Shown here one piece after another: positions 43,684-53,289 of a stretch of DNA of 64,000 nucleotides. Positions within the stretch are counted from its first letter, which is position 1. Each line of letters starts with the position of its first letter. The DNA comes from Tenacibaculum sp. 1_MG-2023 (lineage in GTDB: Bacteria > Bacteroidota > Bacteroidia > Flavobacteriales > Flavobacteriaceae): contig NZ_JAUORH010000006.1 of the NCBI RefSeq assembly GCF_030547425.1, forward strand, positions 95,788 through 159,787, given 5' to 3'. The translations under genes and the position numbers were made by a program. Below the pieces are notes generated by a model. That model made no database searches and was not told the DNA's origin. It saw nothing but the letters and a program-made list of their open reading frames with translations.

Positions 43684-45065
43684 TAGTTTAATTGTTTTGT
43701 AAAGTCAGTAATTTTCCCTTCTACTGCCGTAGCTGCTGCCATTAATGGACTTGCTAAAATGGTTCTCGCTCCTTGCCCTTGACGCCCTTCAAAGTTTCTA
43801 TTTGAAGTTGACACGCAGTATTCTCCTTCTGGTATTTTATCGTCATTCATTGCTAAACATGCTGAACAACCTGGTTGTCGTAATTGAAATCCTGCTGCTT
43901 CAAAAACCTCTTGCAAACCTTCTCGTTTTATTTGTTTTGCTACTTGTTGTGACCCTGGTACTAACCACGCATTTACATTCGCTGCTTTTTGTTTTCCTTT
44001 TATATAGTTTGCTGCAACTCTAAAATCTTCTATTCTTGAGTTAGTACAACTTCCAATAAACACATAGTTAACGGGTGTATTTATTAATGATGTTCCTTTT
44101 TTAAAGTTCATATATTGTAATGATTTTTCAAAGGAAGCATCATTAAATTGGGGAATGTTCTCTGAAATTTTTATTCCCATTCCTGGGTTGGTTCCATAAG
44201 TAAGCATTGGCTCAATATCTTCTGCCTTAAAAGTGTATTCTTTATCAAACTTTGCGCTTTTATCAGTCTTTAATGTTTTCCAATAGGCTACTTTGTTATC
44301 AAACTCGTCTCCTTTTGGTGCAAACTCACGTCCTTTTACATATTCAAAAGTGGTTTCATCTGGAGCTATCATGCCTCCTCTTGCTCCCATTTCAATACTC
44401 ATATTACATACGGTCATACGTCCTTCCATAGACATTTCTTCAAACACATTTCCTGCATATTCGCAGAAATATCCTGTACCTGAATTTGTTCCTAATTGTG
44501 CTATGATATACAAGATTACATCTTTAGGCAACACTCCTTTTTTCAACTTACCGTTTACAGTTACGCGTAAACTTTTAGGTTTTTCTAACAACAAACATTG
44601 GCTTGCAAATACTTGGGCTACTTGGCTTGTTCCAATACCAAAGGCAATGGTACCAAAAGCACCATGTGTTGATGTATGGCTATCTCCACAAACCATGGTC
44701 ATTCCTGGTTGCGTAATTCCTAACTCGGGAGCCATTACATGCACAATTCCGTTATATCGATGTCCTAATCCATATAAAGTGATATTGTTTTCCTTACAAT
44801 TTTGTGTTAACTGCTCTAGTTGATGCCTTGACAGTTCGTCTTTTATTGGTAAATGTTGATTTACGGTTGGTGTATTATGATCGGCTGTTGCTACTGTTTT
44901 GTCTGGTCGTGCAATTGGAATATTACGTTCTTTTAACTCGTTAAATGCTTGCGGACTGGTTACTTCATGAATTAAATGTTTGTCTATGTATAATATTTGT
45001 GGTCCGTCTTTTACAGTATCCACTACATGCGCATCCCATACTTTATCAAATAATGTCTTTCCCAT
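43683..45065 (-). CDS. leuC: 3-isopropylmalate dehydratase large subunit
   Basis: 460 residues, aconitase-fold subunit holding the [4Fe-4S] cluster. The three cluster Cys lie in IGSCTNSR (one) and [14 protein letters not shown] (two). [21 protein letters not shown] is the N-terminal signature, and [12 protein letters not shown] the C-terminal one. Start and stop each overlap neighbouring genes by one base, which implies translational coupling from leuA through leuD. Confidence 0.97.
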   Translation of the reverse strand: MGKTLFDKVWDAHVVDTVKDGPQILYIDKHLIHEVTSPQAFNELKERNIPIARPDKTVATADHNTPTVNQHLPIKDELSRHQLEQLTQNCKENNITLYGLGHRYNGIVHVMAPELGITQPGMTMVCGDSHTSTHGAFGTIAFGIGTSQVAQVFASQCLLLEKPKSLRVTVNGKLKKGVLPKDVILYIIAQLGTNSGTGYFCEYAGNVFEEMSMEGRMTVCNMSIEMGARGGMIAPDETTFEYVKGREFAPKGDEFDNKVAYWKTLKTDKSAKFDKEYTFKAEDIEPMLTYGTNPGMGIKISENIPQFNDASFEKSLQYMNFKKGTSLINTPVNYVFIGSCTNSRIEDFRVAANYIKGKQKAANVNAWLVPGSQQVAKQIKREGLQEVFEAAGFQLRQPGCSACLAMNDDKIPEGEYCVSTSNRNFEGRQGQGARTILASPLMAAATAVEGKITDFTKQLN

Positions 45066-46240
45066 TAAGCTATGGCTATTTTTGAAATTTTATTAACTTG
45101 TTTCATAATCTGATGAATGTCTTCATCGATTACTTCTTTTTGTCTGTCAGCAAACTGTAAGAACGTTTTATAAGCTGTATCTAACTGAATTTTAGTTAAC
45201 TCGTACCCTATCTTTTTTGCACGATATGCCAAAGCTGCTCTTCCGCTTCTTGCAGTTAATACAATAGCACTTTCGGTTACACCTACATCTGCTGGATTGA
45301 TAATTTCATAGGTTTCACGATTCTTGATAACTCCATCTTGATGAATTCCTGAGCTATGCGCAAAAGCGTTTGCCCCTACAATAGCCTTGTTAGGTTGCAC
45401 AGGCATTCCCATACGTTCACGAACCATGATACTTGTATCGTACAGTAACTTAGTGTTAATATCTGTTTGAAGGTTTAAGTATGGATGCTGCTTTAAAATC
45501 ATTACTACTTCTTCTAAAGCCGTATTTCCTGCTCGCTCTCCTATCCCGTTGACGGTACACTCTATTTGACGCGCGCCATTAACAGCTCCTGCAATAGAGT
45601 TTGCTGTGGCTAATCCTAAATCGTTATGGCAATGGCAAGAAATAATTACATTTTCAATGCCTTTTACGTTGTCTTTTAGGTATTTTATTTTTGTTCCATA
45701 TTCTTCAGGCAAACAATATCCTGTAGTATCTGGAATATTCAACACTGTTGCTCCAGATTTTATAACTTCTTCACAAACTTTGGCTAAAAAAGCATTATCG
45801 GTTCTACCCGCATCTTCTGCATAAAACTCCACATCATCTACAAAGTTTTTAGCATATGAAACGGCTTCTTTTGCTCGCCTAATTACTTCTTCTTTCGAAG
45901 CATTGAATTTATACTGAATATGTGAATCACTAGTACCAATACCTGTATGAATTCTAGGCTTATTAGCAAACTTCAAGGCATCTGCTGCTACTTCAATATC
46001 TTTTTTCACAGCTCTTGTTAGTCCGCAAACAGCAGCATTTTTTACTAATTTAGCTATTTCTTGTACTGATGTGAAATCTCCTGGACTGGATACAGGGAAA
46101 CCTGCTTCTATTACATCAACTCCTAAAAAATCGAGTCTTTCAGCAATAATTAGTTTTTGTTGGGTATCTAATTTACATCCTGGGACTTGCTCTCCGTCTC
46201 GTAATGTGGTATCGAAAATTTGAATTTTATCGCTTTGCAT
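45065..46240 (-). CDS. leuA: 2-isopropylmalate synthase
   Basis: 391 residues from the ATG at 46240. The open frame runs to 46273, but its extra residues overlap the promoter's -7 element, so the shorter start is chosen. [13 protein letters not shown] at residues 8-20 carries the catalytic Arg/Asp, with a later metal-binding HCHNDLGLA and GERAGN. It condenses acetyl-CoA and 2-oxoisovalerate. At 391 residues it lacks most of the C-terminal leucine-binding regulatory domain, as in the short bacterial form. First gene of leuACDB. Confidence 0.93.
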   Translation of the reverse strand: MQSDKIQIFDTTLRDGEQVPGCKLDTQQKLIIAERLDFLGVDVIEAGFPVSSPGDFTSVQEIAKLVKNAAVCGLTRAVKKDIEVAADALKFANKPRIHTGIGTSDSHIQYKFNASKEEVIRRAKEAVSYAKNFVDDVEFYAEDAGRTDNAFLAKVCEEVIKSGATVLNIPDTTGYCLPEEYGTKIKYLKDNVKGIENVIISCHCHNDLGLATANSIAGAVNGARQIECTVNGIGERAGNTALEEVVMILKQHPYLNLQTDINTKLLYDTSIMVRERMGMPVQPNKAIVGANAFAHSSGIHQDGVIKNRETYEIINPADVGVTESAIVLTARSGRAALAYRAKKIGYELTKIQLDTAYKTFLQFADRQKEVIDEDIHQIMKQVNKISKIAIA

Positions 46241-46270
46241 AAATCTAACTATGATTATCAAAATAAAAAC

Positions 46271-46298
46271 CAAATGTATATATTGGCTTTTCTAGCAA
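46271..46298 (-). promoter_or_regulatory. Promoter of the leuACDB operon
   Basis: On the minus strand: TTG (46296-46298), a 17-base spacer, then TACATTTG (46271-46278), matching the Bacteroidota consensus. It sits about 31 bases before the chosen leuA start. Confidence 0.7.
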
Positions 46299-46372
46299 GC
46301 TCTTTTTTAACGGGTTAGTTACGATATCAAAACAACAAAAAACAAAAACAACACACTGAAAAACAAAAAGTT

Positions 46373-47938
46373 ATGCGTAAACAAATTACATTCTCCAATC
46401 AACAAAATGACGCGTTGTTTGTTTTGATAAAGTCTTTATCCAAGTCAGAAAAACGTCAGTTTAATTTATATGTTGGTCGTTTAGGGGGTAATGTAGACGC
46501 TAAATTTTTTGCACTTTTTAAATTGCTTGAAAAACAGAAAAGTTATAACGAGAAGGCTATTATAGATAGCGGTGTAGTGAGCAAACAACAGTTATCTAAC
46601 TTAAAAGCTCATTTATACAAGCAAATACTAACTAGTCTTCGTATGAATCCTGCTCATAAAAATATTCGAATTCAAATACGTGAGCAGTTAGATTTTGCTA
46701 CAGTTTTATATCAAAAAGGGTTGTACAAGCAAAGTTTAAAACTGCTTGACAAAGCAAAAAATATGGCGGTTGAAAATGAAGAAAAAAATGTTGCTTATGA
46801 AATTGTTGAGCTTGAAAAGGTTATTGAAAGTCAATACATAACCCGAAGTATTGATACACGTTCTGACGAGTTAACTATCCAAGCGAAAGGACTTAGCATG
46901 CAAAATGTTATCGCCAGTAAATTATCAAACTTGTCGATACAACTATACGGAACTTTGTTGAAAAATGGTTATGTAAAAAATGATGAGGAATTACAACGAG
47001 TGAATACTTATTTTTATTCTAAACTTCCTGAATATACGTATGAAAACCTGGGGTTTAGAGAAAAGCTATGGTTATACAAAGCACATTTGTGGCACAGCTT
47101 TTTAACGCAAGATTTTTTACAGAGTTATAAGTATGCTAATAAATGGGTAGATTTATTTAAGCATGATACTAAAAATATTTCTTTGCATCCTGTTTTTTAT
47201 TTAAAAGGAAAGAACTACTTATTAGAAAGCTTATTTTTTATAAAGCATTATGATAAGTTTAAAGAAGAACTTTCTGCTTTTGAAAAGGAAATTGAAGAAA
47301 AAAGTATTCCGCAAAATAGCAATACTGAAATCTTAACTTTTCTATATTATTATGCTAACAAATTGCACTTACACTTCTTAGAGGGTAGTTTTTCTGAAGG
47401 CGAATATTTAGTGGCTATTATTAATGATAAGATTAATAGTTATAAGAGTCGTCTTGATAATCATCATATCGTCGTATTTTACTATAAAATCGCCTGTTTG
47501 TACTTCGGTATGGGTAAAAACAAGGAATGTATTTTATATTTAAATAAGATTATTAAGCCTAAAAATATTCAGGTAGCTAACGACTTACAGTGTTTTGCGA
47601 GGGTACTTTCTTTAATTGCTCATTACGAGTGTGGATTGGATTATGATTTGGAGCGACAGTTTAAAGATACCTATCGCTTTTTACTAAAAATGGAGAATTT
47701 ACAAGAGGTTCAAAAAGAGTTTATTTCTTCTATAAAAGCGTTGGGAGATGTGTTTCCGCATCAAATAAAAAAGGAGTTAAAAAAAGTACACAGTCGCCTC
47801 AAGGTTTATGAGAATCATCCTTATGAAAAAAGAGCTTTTTTATATTTAGACATCCTTTCGTGGCTTGAAAGCAAGATTGAAAATAAACCTGTTGCTCAAA
47901 TTATTAAAGAGAAATTTGTTAGTTCTCAAAAGTGTTGA
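46373..47938 (+). CDS. Conserved helical (TPR-like) protein, 521 aa
   Basis: No signal peptide or membrane span. Long amphipathic helices with a periodic pattern (LDFATVLYQKGLYKQSLKLLDKAKNMAVE, IACLYFGMGKNKECILYLNKII) suggest a tetratricopeptide-like solenoid. The N-terminal region SLSKSEKRQFNLYVGRLGG and DAKFFALFKLLEKQ is compact and probably family-specific. The gene diverges from leuA. Function unknown; a scaffold or regulatory partner role is inference. Confidence 0.6.
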   Translation: MRKQITFSNQQNDALFVLIKSLSKSEKRQFNLYVGRLGGNVDAKFFALFKLLEKQKSYNEKAIIDSGVVSKQQLSNLKAHLYKQILTSLRMNPAHKNIRIQIREQLDFATVLYQKGLYKQSLKLLDKAKNMAVENEEKNVAYEIVELEKVIESQYITRSIDTRSDELTIQAKGLSMQNVIASKLSNLSIQLYGTLLKNGYVKNDEELQRVNTYFYSKLPEYTYENLGFREKLWLYKAHLWHSFLTQDFLQSYKYANKWVDLFKHDTKNISLHPVFYLKGKNYLLESLFFIKHYDKFKEELSAFEKEIEEKSIPQNSNTEILTFLYYYANKLHLHFLEGSFSEGEYLVAIINDKINSYKSRLDNHHIVVFYYKIACLYFGMGKNKECILYLNKIIKPKNIQVANDLQCFARVLSLIAHYECGLDYDLERQFKDTYRFLLKMENLQEVQKEFISSIKALGDVFPHQIKKELKKVHSRLKVYENHPYEKRAFLYLDILSWLESKIENKPVAQIIKEKFVSSQKC

Positions 47939-48014
47939 AAATAGTATTAGATTTATCCTTGTAAAGTACTGATTAAAAAAATCTAATTACTAATTCTCGT
48001 CTCCTTTAGGAAAG

Positions 48015-48239
48015 CTAAACAAGTTGACTAAATATAAACATGCTAATTAAAAAAAGTAAAAAGTATCTAAAAAATAACTTGAAGAACATCTCTGAACCTT
48101 TTGGATAGGATAACTTATTTTTACTATCACCTATAAATATCTTAAAAGACTCCTTATTGCTTTCAATTAAGTTAACTAATTTAAATAGCTGGTAAATACC
48201 TATAATTAAAAACAGAATACTGATTAATTGTTTAAGCAT
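48015..48239 (-). CDS. Small two-span membrane protein (74 aa)
   Basis: Hydrophobic spans at about residues 4-22 (QLISILFLIIGIYQLFKLV) and 53-72 (FFRYFLLFLISMFIFSQL), joined by a charged, Lys/Ser-rich loop. No family recognised. Transcribed alone. Confidence 0.5.
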   Translation of the reverse strand: MLKQLISILFLIIGIYQLFKLVNLIESNKESFKIFIGDSKNKLSYPKGSEMFFKLFFRYFLLFLISMFIFSQLV

Positions 48240-48304
48240 TACTATTTTGTTTTACCTTAATTTTCACTCGTTAGTACGATAAGAGCATGTTTATAACTCA
48301 TCTT

Positions 48305-48338
48305 TATAAGATTCCTCCTCCTACCTCGTCAGAATGAC
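48305..48338. repeat. Degenerate GTCATTCC-family repeat
   Basis: AAGATTCCTCCTCC then CGTCAGAATGACG, matching the layout of the copies at 23683 and 38634. Confidence 0.45.
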
Positions 48339-48367
48339 GTTCTATTTTATTGGTAATCGCCCTGCGA

Positions 48368-49306
48368 TTAAAACAACTGTTCTTTTTTCACTTGCTGATA
48401 TTCTTCTACAATTGCTTCTAACACTTCTTTTGCTGGTTTAATTTCATGGATAAGCCCTGCTACTTGACCTATTTCTAGTTCTCCATCATCCAAGTTCCCT
48501 TCAAACATACCTCTCTTAGCACGCGCACGTCCTAACAATTCTTTTAATTGCTCTATCGTTGGGTTTTGTTGATATAGTTCTTGAACTTCTTTAAAGAATT
48601 TGTTCTTTACCAAACGTACAGGTGCTAACTCCTTTAATGTTAATTGTGTGCCACCGTCTTTTACATCTACAATCGTTTTCTTGAAATTATCATGCGCTGA
48701 AGATTCTATAGTCGCAGCAAAACGACTTCCTATTTGCACTCCATCTGCTCCTAACACCATTGCTGCTAACATTCCTCTACCCGAACCTATTCCTCCTGCG
48801 GCAATTACTGGAATTTTAACTTGCTCTTTTACCATAGGAATTAACGTAAACGTAGTAGTTTCTTCACGTCCGTTATGACCTCCTGCTTCAAAACCTTCAC
48901 AAACTACAGCATCTACTCCAGCTGCTTCCGCTTTTAAGGCAAATTTTACTGAACTTACCACATGAACTACCGTAATTCCTTTTTCCCTTAAAAAAGAGGT
49001 CCATATTTTTGGATTACCTGCGGAAGTAAACACAATTTTCACTCCTTCTTCAACGATAATATCCATGATTTTTTCTATATCAGGATACAACATTGGCACA
49101 TTTACCCCGAAAGGTTTGTCTGTTGCTTTTTTACATTTTTGAATGTGTTCACGAAGTACTTCTGGATACATAGATCCTGCTCCAATTAATCCTAATCCAC
49201 CTGCATTTGACACTGCAGAAGCTAGCTTCCATCCTGAAACCCAAATCATTCCTCCTTGAATAATTGGATATTGTATATTAAATAATTTGGTAATTCTGTT
49301 TTGCAT
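48368..49306 (-). CDS. Nitronate monooxygenase / NADPH-flavin enoyl reductase-type oxidoreductase
   Basis: 312 residues from the ATG at 49306; an upstream Met at 49321 adds only five residues. This is a TIM-barrel FMN enzyme of the 2-nitropropane dioxygenase family. IIQGGMIWVSG near the start, CEGFEAGGHNGREE and AAGGIGSGRGMLAAMVLGADGVQIGSRF bind FMN and place the active-site His. Nitronate oxidation or a FabK-like enoyl-ACP reduction are both possible from sequence. It lies downstream of mnmA, separated by a terminator. Confidence 0.8.
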   Translation of the reverse strand: MQNRITKLFNIQYPIIQGGMIWVSGWKLASAVSNAGGLGLIGAGSMYPEVLREHIQKCKKATDKPFGVNVPMLYPDIEKIMDIIVEEGVKIVFTSAGNPKIWTSFLREKGITVVHVVSSVKFALKAEAAGVDAVVCEGFEAGGHNGREETTTFTLIPMVKEQVKIPVIAAGGIGSGRGMLAAMVLGADGVQIGSRFAATIESSAHDNFKKTIVDVKDGGTQLTLKELAPVRLVKNKFFKEVQELYQQNPTIEQLKELLGRARAKRGMFEGNLDDGELEIGQVAGLIHEIKPAKEVLEAIVEEYQQVKKEQLF

Positions 49307-49338
49307 AGCGTAAATGTACAATCATTAGCTAGGAAGCA

Positions 49339-49363
49339 CAAAAAAACCTCGAAAAAATCGAGG
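49339..49363 (-). terminator. Terminator of mnmA
   Basis: CCTCGA / TCGAGG stem; on the minus strand a run of T follows. Confidence 0.82.
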
Positions 49364-49394
49364 CTATATATTTATATTCTTATGTATTAAAAAA

Positions 49395-50582
49395 TTACGA
49401 AATAACACCAGAACCTAACAGCTCTTCATTTGTATACCAAGCAACAAATTGCCCTTCTTGAATAGCAGACTGTGGATTTTCAAACTCTACATAAATTCCG
49501 TTATCAACTTTATATAAAGTAGCTTTTTCTAATGGTTGTCGGTAACGAATACGTGCTTCTACCTCCATAGATTCACCAGTTTGTAAAGCTACATCTTCAC
49601 GTACCCAATGTAGTTCTTCATTTGATACAAATAATACACTTCTATACAATCCTTGGTGATTTTTTCCTTCTCCAGTATAAATAATGTTGGTATCTACGTC
49701 AGTTTCAATTACAAACAATGGTTCTTTGGTTCCTCCAACTGCTAATCCTTTACGCTGACCTTTTGTAAAATAATGTGCTCCTTGGTGTTTTCCTACTATT
49801 TTTCCATCCTCTTTGTTATAAGAAAACTTTGTTGAAAAATATGCTAACTCTTCTTCTTTATTCTCAAATTCTGGAACTGGACGATTGTACTGCTCAAATT
49901 CATCTGGAATTCGAACAATATCTCCTTCTTTAGGTTGTAGTTTTTGTTGTAAAAAGTCGGGAAGTCTTACTTTTCCAATAAAACACAGTCCTTGACTATC
50001 TTTTTTATCGGCTGTAATTAAATCTGCTTCTTTAGCTATTTCACGAACTTCAGGTTTTGTCAATTCTCCAATTGGGAACAATGCCTTTGACAGTTGTTCT
50101 TGTGATAATTGACATAAAAAGTATGATTGATCTTTATTCGTATCTTTTCCTGCTAATAACTTGTATACAGGCTTTCCATCAATAATTTCTTCTGCTTTTC
50201 TACAATAATGTCCTGTAGCTACATAATCAGCTCCTAAACTTAATGCGATGTCCATAAACACATCAAACTTAATTTCTCGATTACACAATACATCTGGATT
50301 AGGTGTACGACCTTTTTCGTATTCGTTAAACATATAATCAACAATACGTTCTTTGTATTGTTCGCTTAAATCAACTGTTTGAAAAGGGATCCCTAATTTT
50401 TCTGCAACAATCATGGCATCATTGCTATCTTCTAACCATGGACATTCATTAGAAATGGTTACGGAATCGTCGTGCCAATTTTTCATAAATAAGCCAATAA
50501 CTTCGTAACCTTGCTCTTTTAATAAATAAGCAGTTACACTACTATCTACACCTCCTGAAAGTCCTACTACTACTCTTTTCAT
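49395..50582 (-). CDS. mnmA: tRNA-specific 2-thiouridylase
   Basis: 395 residues. The ATP-pyrophosphatase PP-loop is GLSGGVDSS (7-15). The catalytic Cys pair sits at Cys100 (LCNREIKFD) and in [22 protein letters not shown] is the tRNA-interaction signature. It thiolates wobble U34 of Lys, Glu and Gln tRNAs. TAAATTTG at 50601-50608 on the minus strand is a possible -7 element. Monocistronic. Confidence 0.96.
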   Translation of the reverse strand: MKRVVVGLSGGVDSSVTAYLLKEQGYEVIGLFMKNWHDDSVTISNECPWLEDSNDAMIVAEKLGIPFQTVDLSEQYKERIVDYMFNEYEKGRTPNPDVLCNREIKFDVFMDIALSLGADYVATGHYCRKAEEIIDGKPVYKLLAGKDTNKDQSYFLCQLSQEQLSKALFPIGELTKPEVREIAKEADLITADKKDSQGLCFIGKVRLPDFLQQKLQPKEGDIVRIPDEFEQYNRPVPEFENKEEELAYFSTKFSYNKEDGKIVGKHQGAHYFTKGQRKGLAVGGTKEPLFVIETDVDTNIIYTGEGKNHQGLYRSVLFVSNEELHWVREDVALQTGESMEVEARIRYRQPLEKATLYKVDNGIYVEFENPQSAIQEGQFVAWYTNEELLGSGVIS

Positions 50583-50733
50583 TTTTTACTTTTGAAGCTG
50601 CAAATTTACGAAATAATAAACATTTTTATGATGGAAATAATTGATGATTTCATTACTAAAATTGATGGACCCTGATATGGCTTAGTTTATTACCTTATTT
50701 TAGAATCTTATTTAAATTCTCTATATCTATAGT

Positions 50734-51441
50734 TTAATTTTTAGGAATTGAAAACGCTTCTTTTTTTCTCTTATCGGTAACAACTTCTCCATCCATGTAA
50801 AATTGCCATTTACCGTCTCTTTTACCATTTTTATACATCCCTTTTTCTTTTAAATCTCCTTTTAAATCGTAGTATTTTCCTTCTCCTTCTAATTTACCAT
50901 TTACATAATACACTTCTTCAATCATCACTCCTTCTTCAGTAAAAACCTTAGAAAGTCCATTTTTCTTACCGTCTTTATAAATACTCTCTTCGGTTAATTT
51001 ACCATTTCTATAGTAGTTTTTTAGCACACCGTCTAATTTACCATCAACATATTCTTCTTCAGAAAAAAGCTTTCCATCTGAAAAATAATACGTCCACTTA
51101 CCTACTCTCTTTCTTCCTATCATCCATCCTTTTGTTTTTACTTTTCCTTTTGGAGTAAAAAATTGCACAAAAGCACTATCTGACTTTGTAGAAAACTCCT
51201 TAGTCATAGAAGGCACTCCGTAAGAGTTGGGTTCGTAAAAATTAAATGTTCCTACCTCTTTTCCGTTTTTAAATTCACCTGAGTATCTTATTTTATTTTT
51301 ATTATCGTTATAATACTTTTTCCATACTCCATCTCTTTTACCATTTGCATCAAACTGATTAATTTTTTGTGCTTGTGCAGCCATTGTAAAAAAGACTGAT
51401 AATAAAAGTCCTGTTGAAAATATCCTTTTTATATTTATCAT
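50734..51441 (-). CDS. Exported MORN-like (YwqK-type) repeat protein
   Basis: 235 residues from the ATG at 51441, which leaves a clean signal peptide (RIFSTGLLLSVFFTMAAQAQ); the frame to 51480 adds polar residues only. The mature part consists of about seven beta-hairpin repeats of the form GKxDGxWKxYYxDG, the MORN-variant repeat. Such proteins are often labelled YwqK antitoxins by homology, but no toxin partner is present and the protein is exported. Envelope or surface role more likely. Confidence 0.72.
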   Translation of the reverse strand: MINIKRIFSTGLLLSVFFTMAAQAQKINQFDANGKRDGVWKKYYNDNKNKIRYSGEFKNGKEVGTFNFYEPNSYGVPSMTKEFSTKSDSAFVQFFTPKGKVKTKGWMIGRKRVGKWTYYFSDGKLFSEEEYVDGKLDGVLKNYYRNGKLTEESIYKDGKKNGLSKVFTEEGVMIEEVYYVNGKLEGEGKYYDLKGDLKEKGMYKNGKRDGKWQFYMDGEVVTDKRKKEAFSIPKN

Positions 51442-51486
51442 GCTATAATTTCTTTTACATTTCAAATTTACATAAACCATACCAAT

Positions 51487-52065
51487 ATGAGTCTTGATTT
51501 TTTAATTTCTGTGCTAGAAAATGTTGATAATCCTGCTAGAGTAAACAGAGATAATGCTGCAAATATTGTATTAAAGCAACCTGAATTAGTAAAGTTTTTA
51601 GTTGATATTACTTTCGATGTTGATAACAAACTATCTATTAAAGCTGCTTGGGTATTGGAATGGATTTGTACACATAATGGAATTGAACATATTACACCTT
51701 TCTTAGCTATTTTTACAAAAAATATATCTAAAGTACATTTTGATAGTGCTGTAAGGCCTTGTGCAAAAATTTGTGAGCATTTAGCAACTGCTTTTACTTC
51801 TAAAACAGCTAATAAAACAAAGGGACAGCTAACTGAGACTGATATTGATTTAATTATAGAAACTGGATTTGATTGGTTGATTACTGATCAAAAAATAGCA
51901 GTAAAAGCATACACCATGAATACTTTATATTTATTTGGCTTACAGAGAGACTGGGTTCTTCCTGAGTTAGAACACCTAATTCGCACTAAAGTAATTCATG
52001 AAAGTAAAGGTTGTAAAGCTAGAGGAAAAAAAATATTGGAGTTGATTGAGAAGCATAGATTATAA
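51487..52065 (+). CDS. HEAT-like helical protein, often mislabelled adenylosuccinate lyase
   Basis: 192 residues, all helical, with ARM/HEAT-like pairs (NKLSIKAAWVLEWICTHNG, DQKIAVKAYTMNTLYLFGLQ). It lacks the lyase signature and is far too short for PurB, although database entries of this family often carry that name. Function unknown. The last 60 bases are duplicated, in decayed form, at 53137-53195 beside an IS relic, so a copy of this gene once existed downstream. Confidence 0.65.
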   Translation: MSLDFLISVLENVDNPARVNRDNAANIVLKQPELVKFLVDITFDVDNKLSIKAAWVLEWICTHNGIEHITPFLAIFTKNISKVHFDSAVRPCAKICEHLATAFTSKTANKTKGQLTETDIDLIIETGFDWLITDQKIAVKAYTMNTLYLFGLQRDWVLPELEHLIRTKVIHESKGCKARGKKILELIEKHRL

Positions 52066-52174
52066 GAAAAATTTAACCAATTAGAAACTCTTAAAGGCTT
52101 TTCAGAAAATCATAACTACTTCCACTCTGTTTTAAATATATCTTTAAGGTGTTAACCATAAAATATATTAATTA

Positions 52175-52432
52175 ATGAAAAAAGACATTTTAAATTTAAA
52201 AGGAGTTAAGGAATTAACAAAATTTGAGCTAATTGAGATTGAAGGAGGGCGTAATTTAGCAACTTCGGCTACTAGTGCACAACTAGACAAAACAGAAGTT
52301 GGAGACCCTAGTAAAAAATATGAATGCTATTTTACACATATTGGATTAACCTTGTATTTTTCTCACTACTCAAGTATTGATGAGTCAAACGGAGACAATA
52401 TTAAGTGTTATCGTTCTAGTTATTATTCTTAA
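52175..52432 (+). CDS. Double-glycine-leader precursor peptide (1)
   Basis: 85 residues. The N-terminus has the bacteriocin-type leader pattern: MKKDILNLKGVKELTKFEL, then IEIEGG with cleavage expected after Gly-Gly at about residue 25. The remaining 60-residue core is polar with Cys in YECYF and KCYRS, possibly one disulfide, and ends SSYYS. Such peptides are trimmed and exported by peptidase-containing ABC transporters; none is adjacent. It is transcribed alone ahead of a terminator. Confidence 0.75.
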   Translation: MKKDILNLKGVKELTKFELIEIEGGRNLATSATSAQLDKTEVGDPSKKYECYFTHIGLTLYFSHYSSIDESNGDNIKCYRSSYYS

Positions 52433-52459
52433 ATTTAAGTTTCATTACTAAAAGTTTTT

Positions 52460-52488
52460 TAAGCGAACCAATTAGTTCGCTTTTTTTT
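52460..52488 (+). terminator. Terminator after the first double-glycine peptide gene
   Basis: AAGCGAAC / GTTCGCTT stem with a 6-base loop and a long T run. Confidence 0.92.
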
Positions 52489-52541
52489 ATGCCGCTTTTC
52501 TATATTTCAGTAAAACTATGAAATAAAAAATTACTCTTCTT

Positions 52542-53136
52542 ACCCGTTGTGCATTTTAGATAATGCTAATTTTAATATTGTTAATATTTCTATCAAAAAC
52601 AAATTTATTGATGTATTGAATTGTTGTTAGGGCAGCTATTTTAGATAGTATTCTCGTCTTAAACCCTTGAAAAAATTTGGCGTAATTACGTCTTATCATA
52701 AACTGATCACAGAGTTGAGAAAATAATGTTTCTATTCTTTTTCTTGATTTTCTAAAGATATATGGTTGCATTTTGTAATTCAATTGATTGCTCCTCATAG
52801 GAGTATTTAGTTTTATGTTGTAAGTTTCAAATAAATTGAGTTGAATTTCTGCAAACAAATAGCCTCTATCTCCAATTAAAGTACAATCGTTAATTTGTGT
52901 TTTAATGTCTTTAAGGTAATTTACATCGTGAACAGATGCAGGGCTCAAATCTATACTTTGAAAAACACCACTTACAGAACATACAGCGTGTAGTTTATAG
53001 CCATAATAATTTGAACCTTGTGAGGCACAATACCCCTTATCAGGATGAGCATAGAAACTTTCTGTAGTTAAAACAATTTACTGGTTATCAGTAAGATGAA
53101 TAACTTTTTTATTTTAAATCATAATGCACAACGGGT
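52542..53136 (-). mobile_element. Internally deleted IS982-family element
   Basis: Terminal inverted repeats ACCCGTTGTGCATT (52542-52555) and its complement (53123-53136) match perfectly over 14 bases and bound a 595-bp element. Full IS982 elements are about 1 kb, so the 5' part of the transposase is missing. No obvious target duplication is seen. On the right the element abuts the decayed copy of the 51487 gene. Confidence 0.85.
52556..53077 (-). pseudogene. IS982-family transposase, 3' remnant
   Basis: The open frame runs from 53077 to 52556 (about 173 residues). It has the conserved FYAHPDKGYCASQGSNYYGY block, the second catalytic Asp in LIGDRGYL and the Glu in RIETLFSQL. The first Asp region is absent, and an in-frame TAA at 53078-53080 precedes it. 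The family's usual length is around 290, so this is inactive on its own but could respond to a transposase supplied in trans. Confidence 0.82.
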
Positions 53137-53195
53137 TTCATGAAAGTAAAGATTGTAAAGCTAGAGGTAAAAAATATTGGAGCTAATAGAGAAAC
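53137..53195 (+). pseudogene. Remnant of a second copy of the 51487 HEAT-like gene
   Basis: The 3' end of the 51487-52065 gene recurs here (CATGAAAGTAAAG, TTGTAAAGCTAGAGG). A one-base deletion breaks the frame (HESKDCKARGKK, then stop). The copy starts right at the IS982 right end, so the rest was lost with or before the insertion or deletion. Confidence 0.75.
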
Positions 53196-53216
53196 AGAAA
53201 AACCAAAAACAATTAT

Positions 53217-53248
53217 AAAACCTCAGAAGAAAAGTCTCCTGAGGTTTT
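53217..53248. terminator. Bidirectional terminator
   Basis: AAAACCTCAG / CTGAGGTTTT with a 12-base loop. It lies between the remnant gene and the convergent crystallin-like gene. Confidence 0.78.
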
Positions 53249-53289
53249 CTATTATTTTACAAACAACGAAATAATTGTAGTTTATTCTA

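Noticed and set aside
44293..44823. 176-aa frame antisense to leuC
   Set aside because: A shadow of leuC codon usage; no independent signals.
45065..46273. leuA starting at 46273
   Set aside because: The extra residues overlap the promoter's -7 element; the ATG at 46240 fits the family start.
50734..51441. YwqK toxin-antitoxin system
   Set aside because: The product is exported and no toxin gene is adjacent; the antitoxin label is a naming artefact of the repeat family.
51487..52065. Adenylosuccinate lyase
   Set aside because: Too short, all-helical HEAT-like, and lacking the fumarase/lyase superfamily signature.
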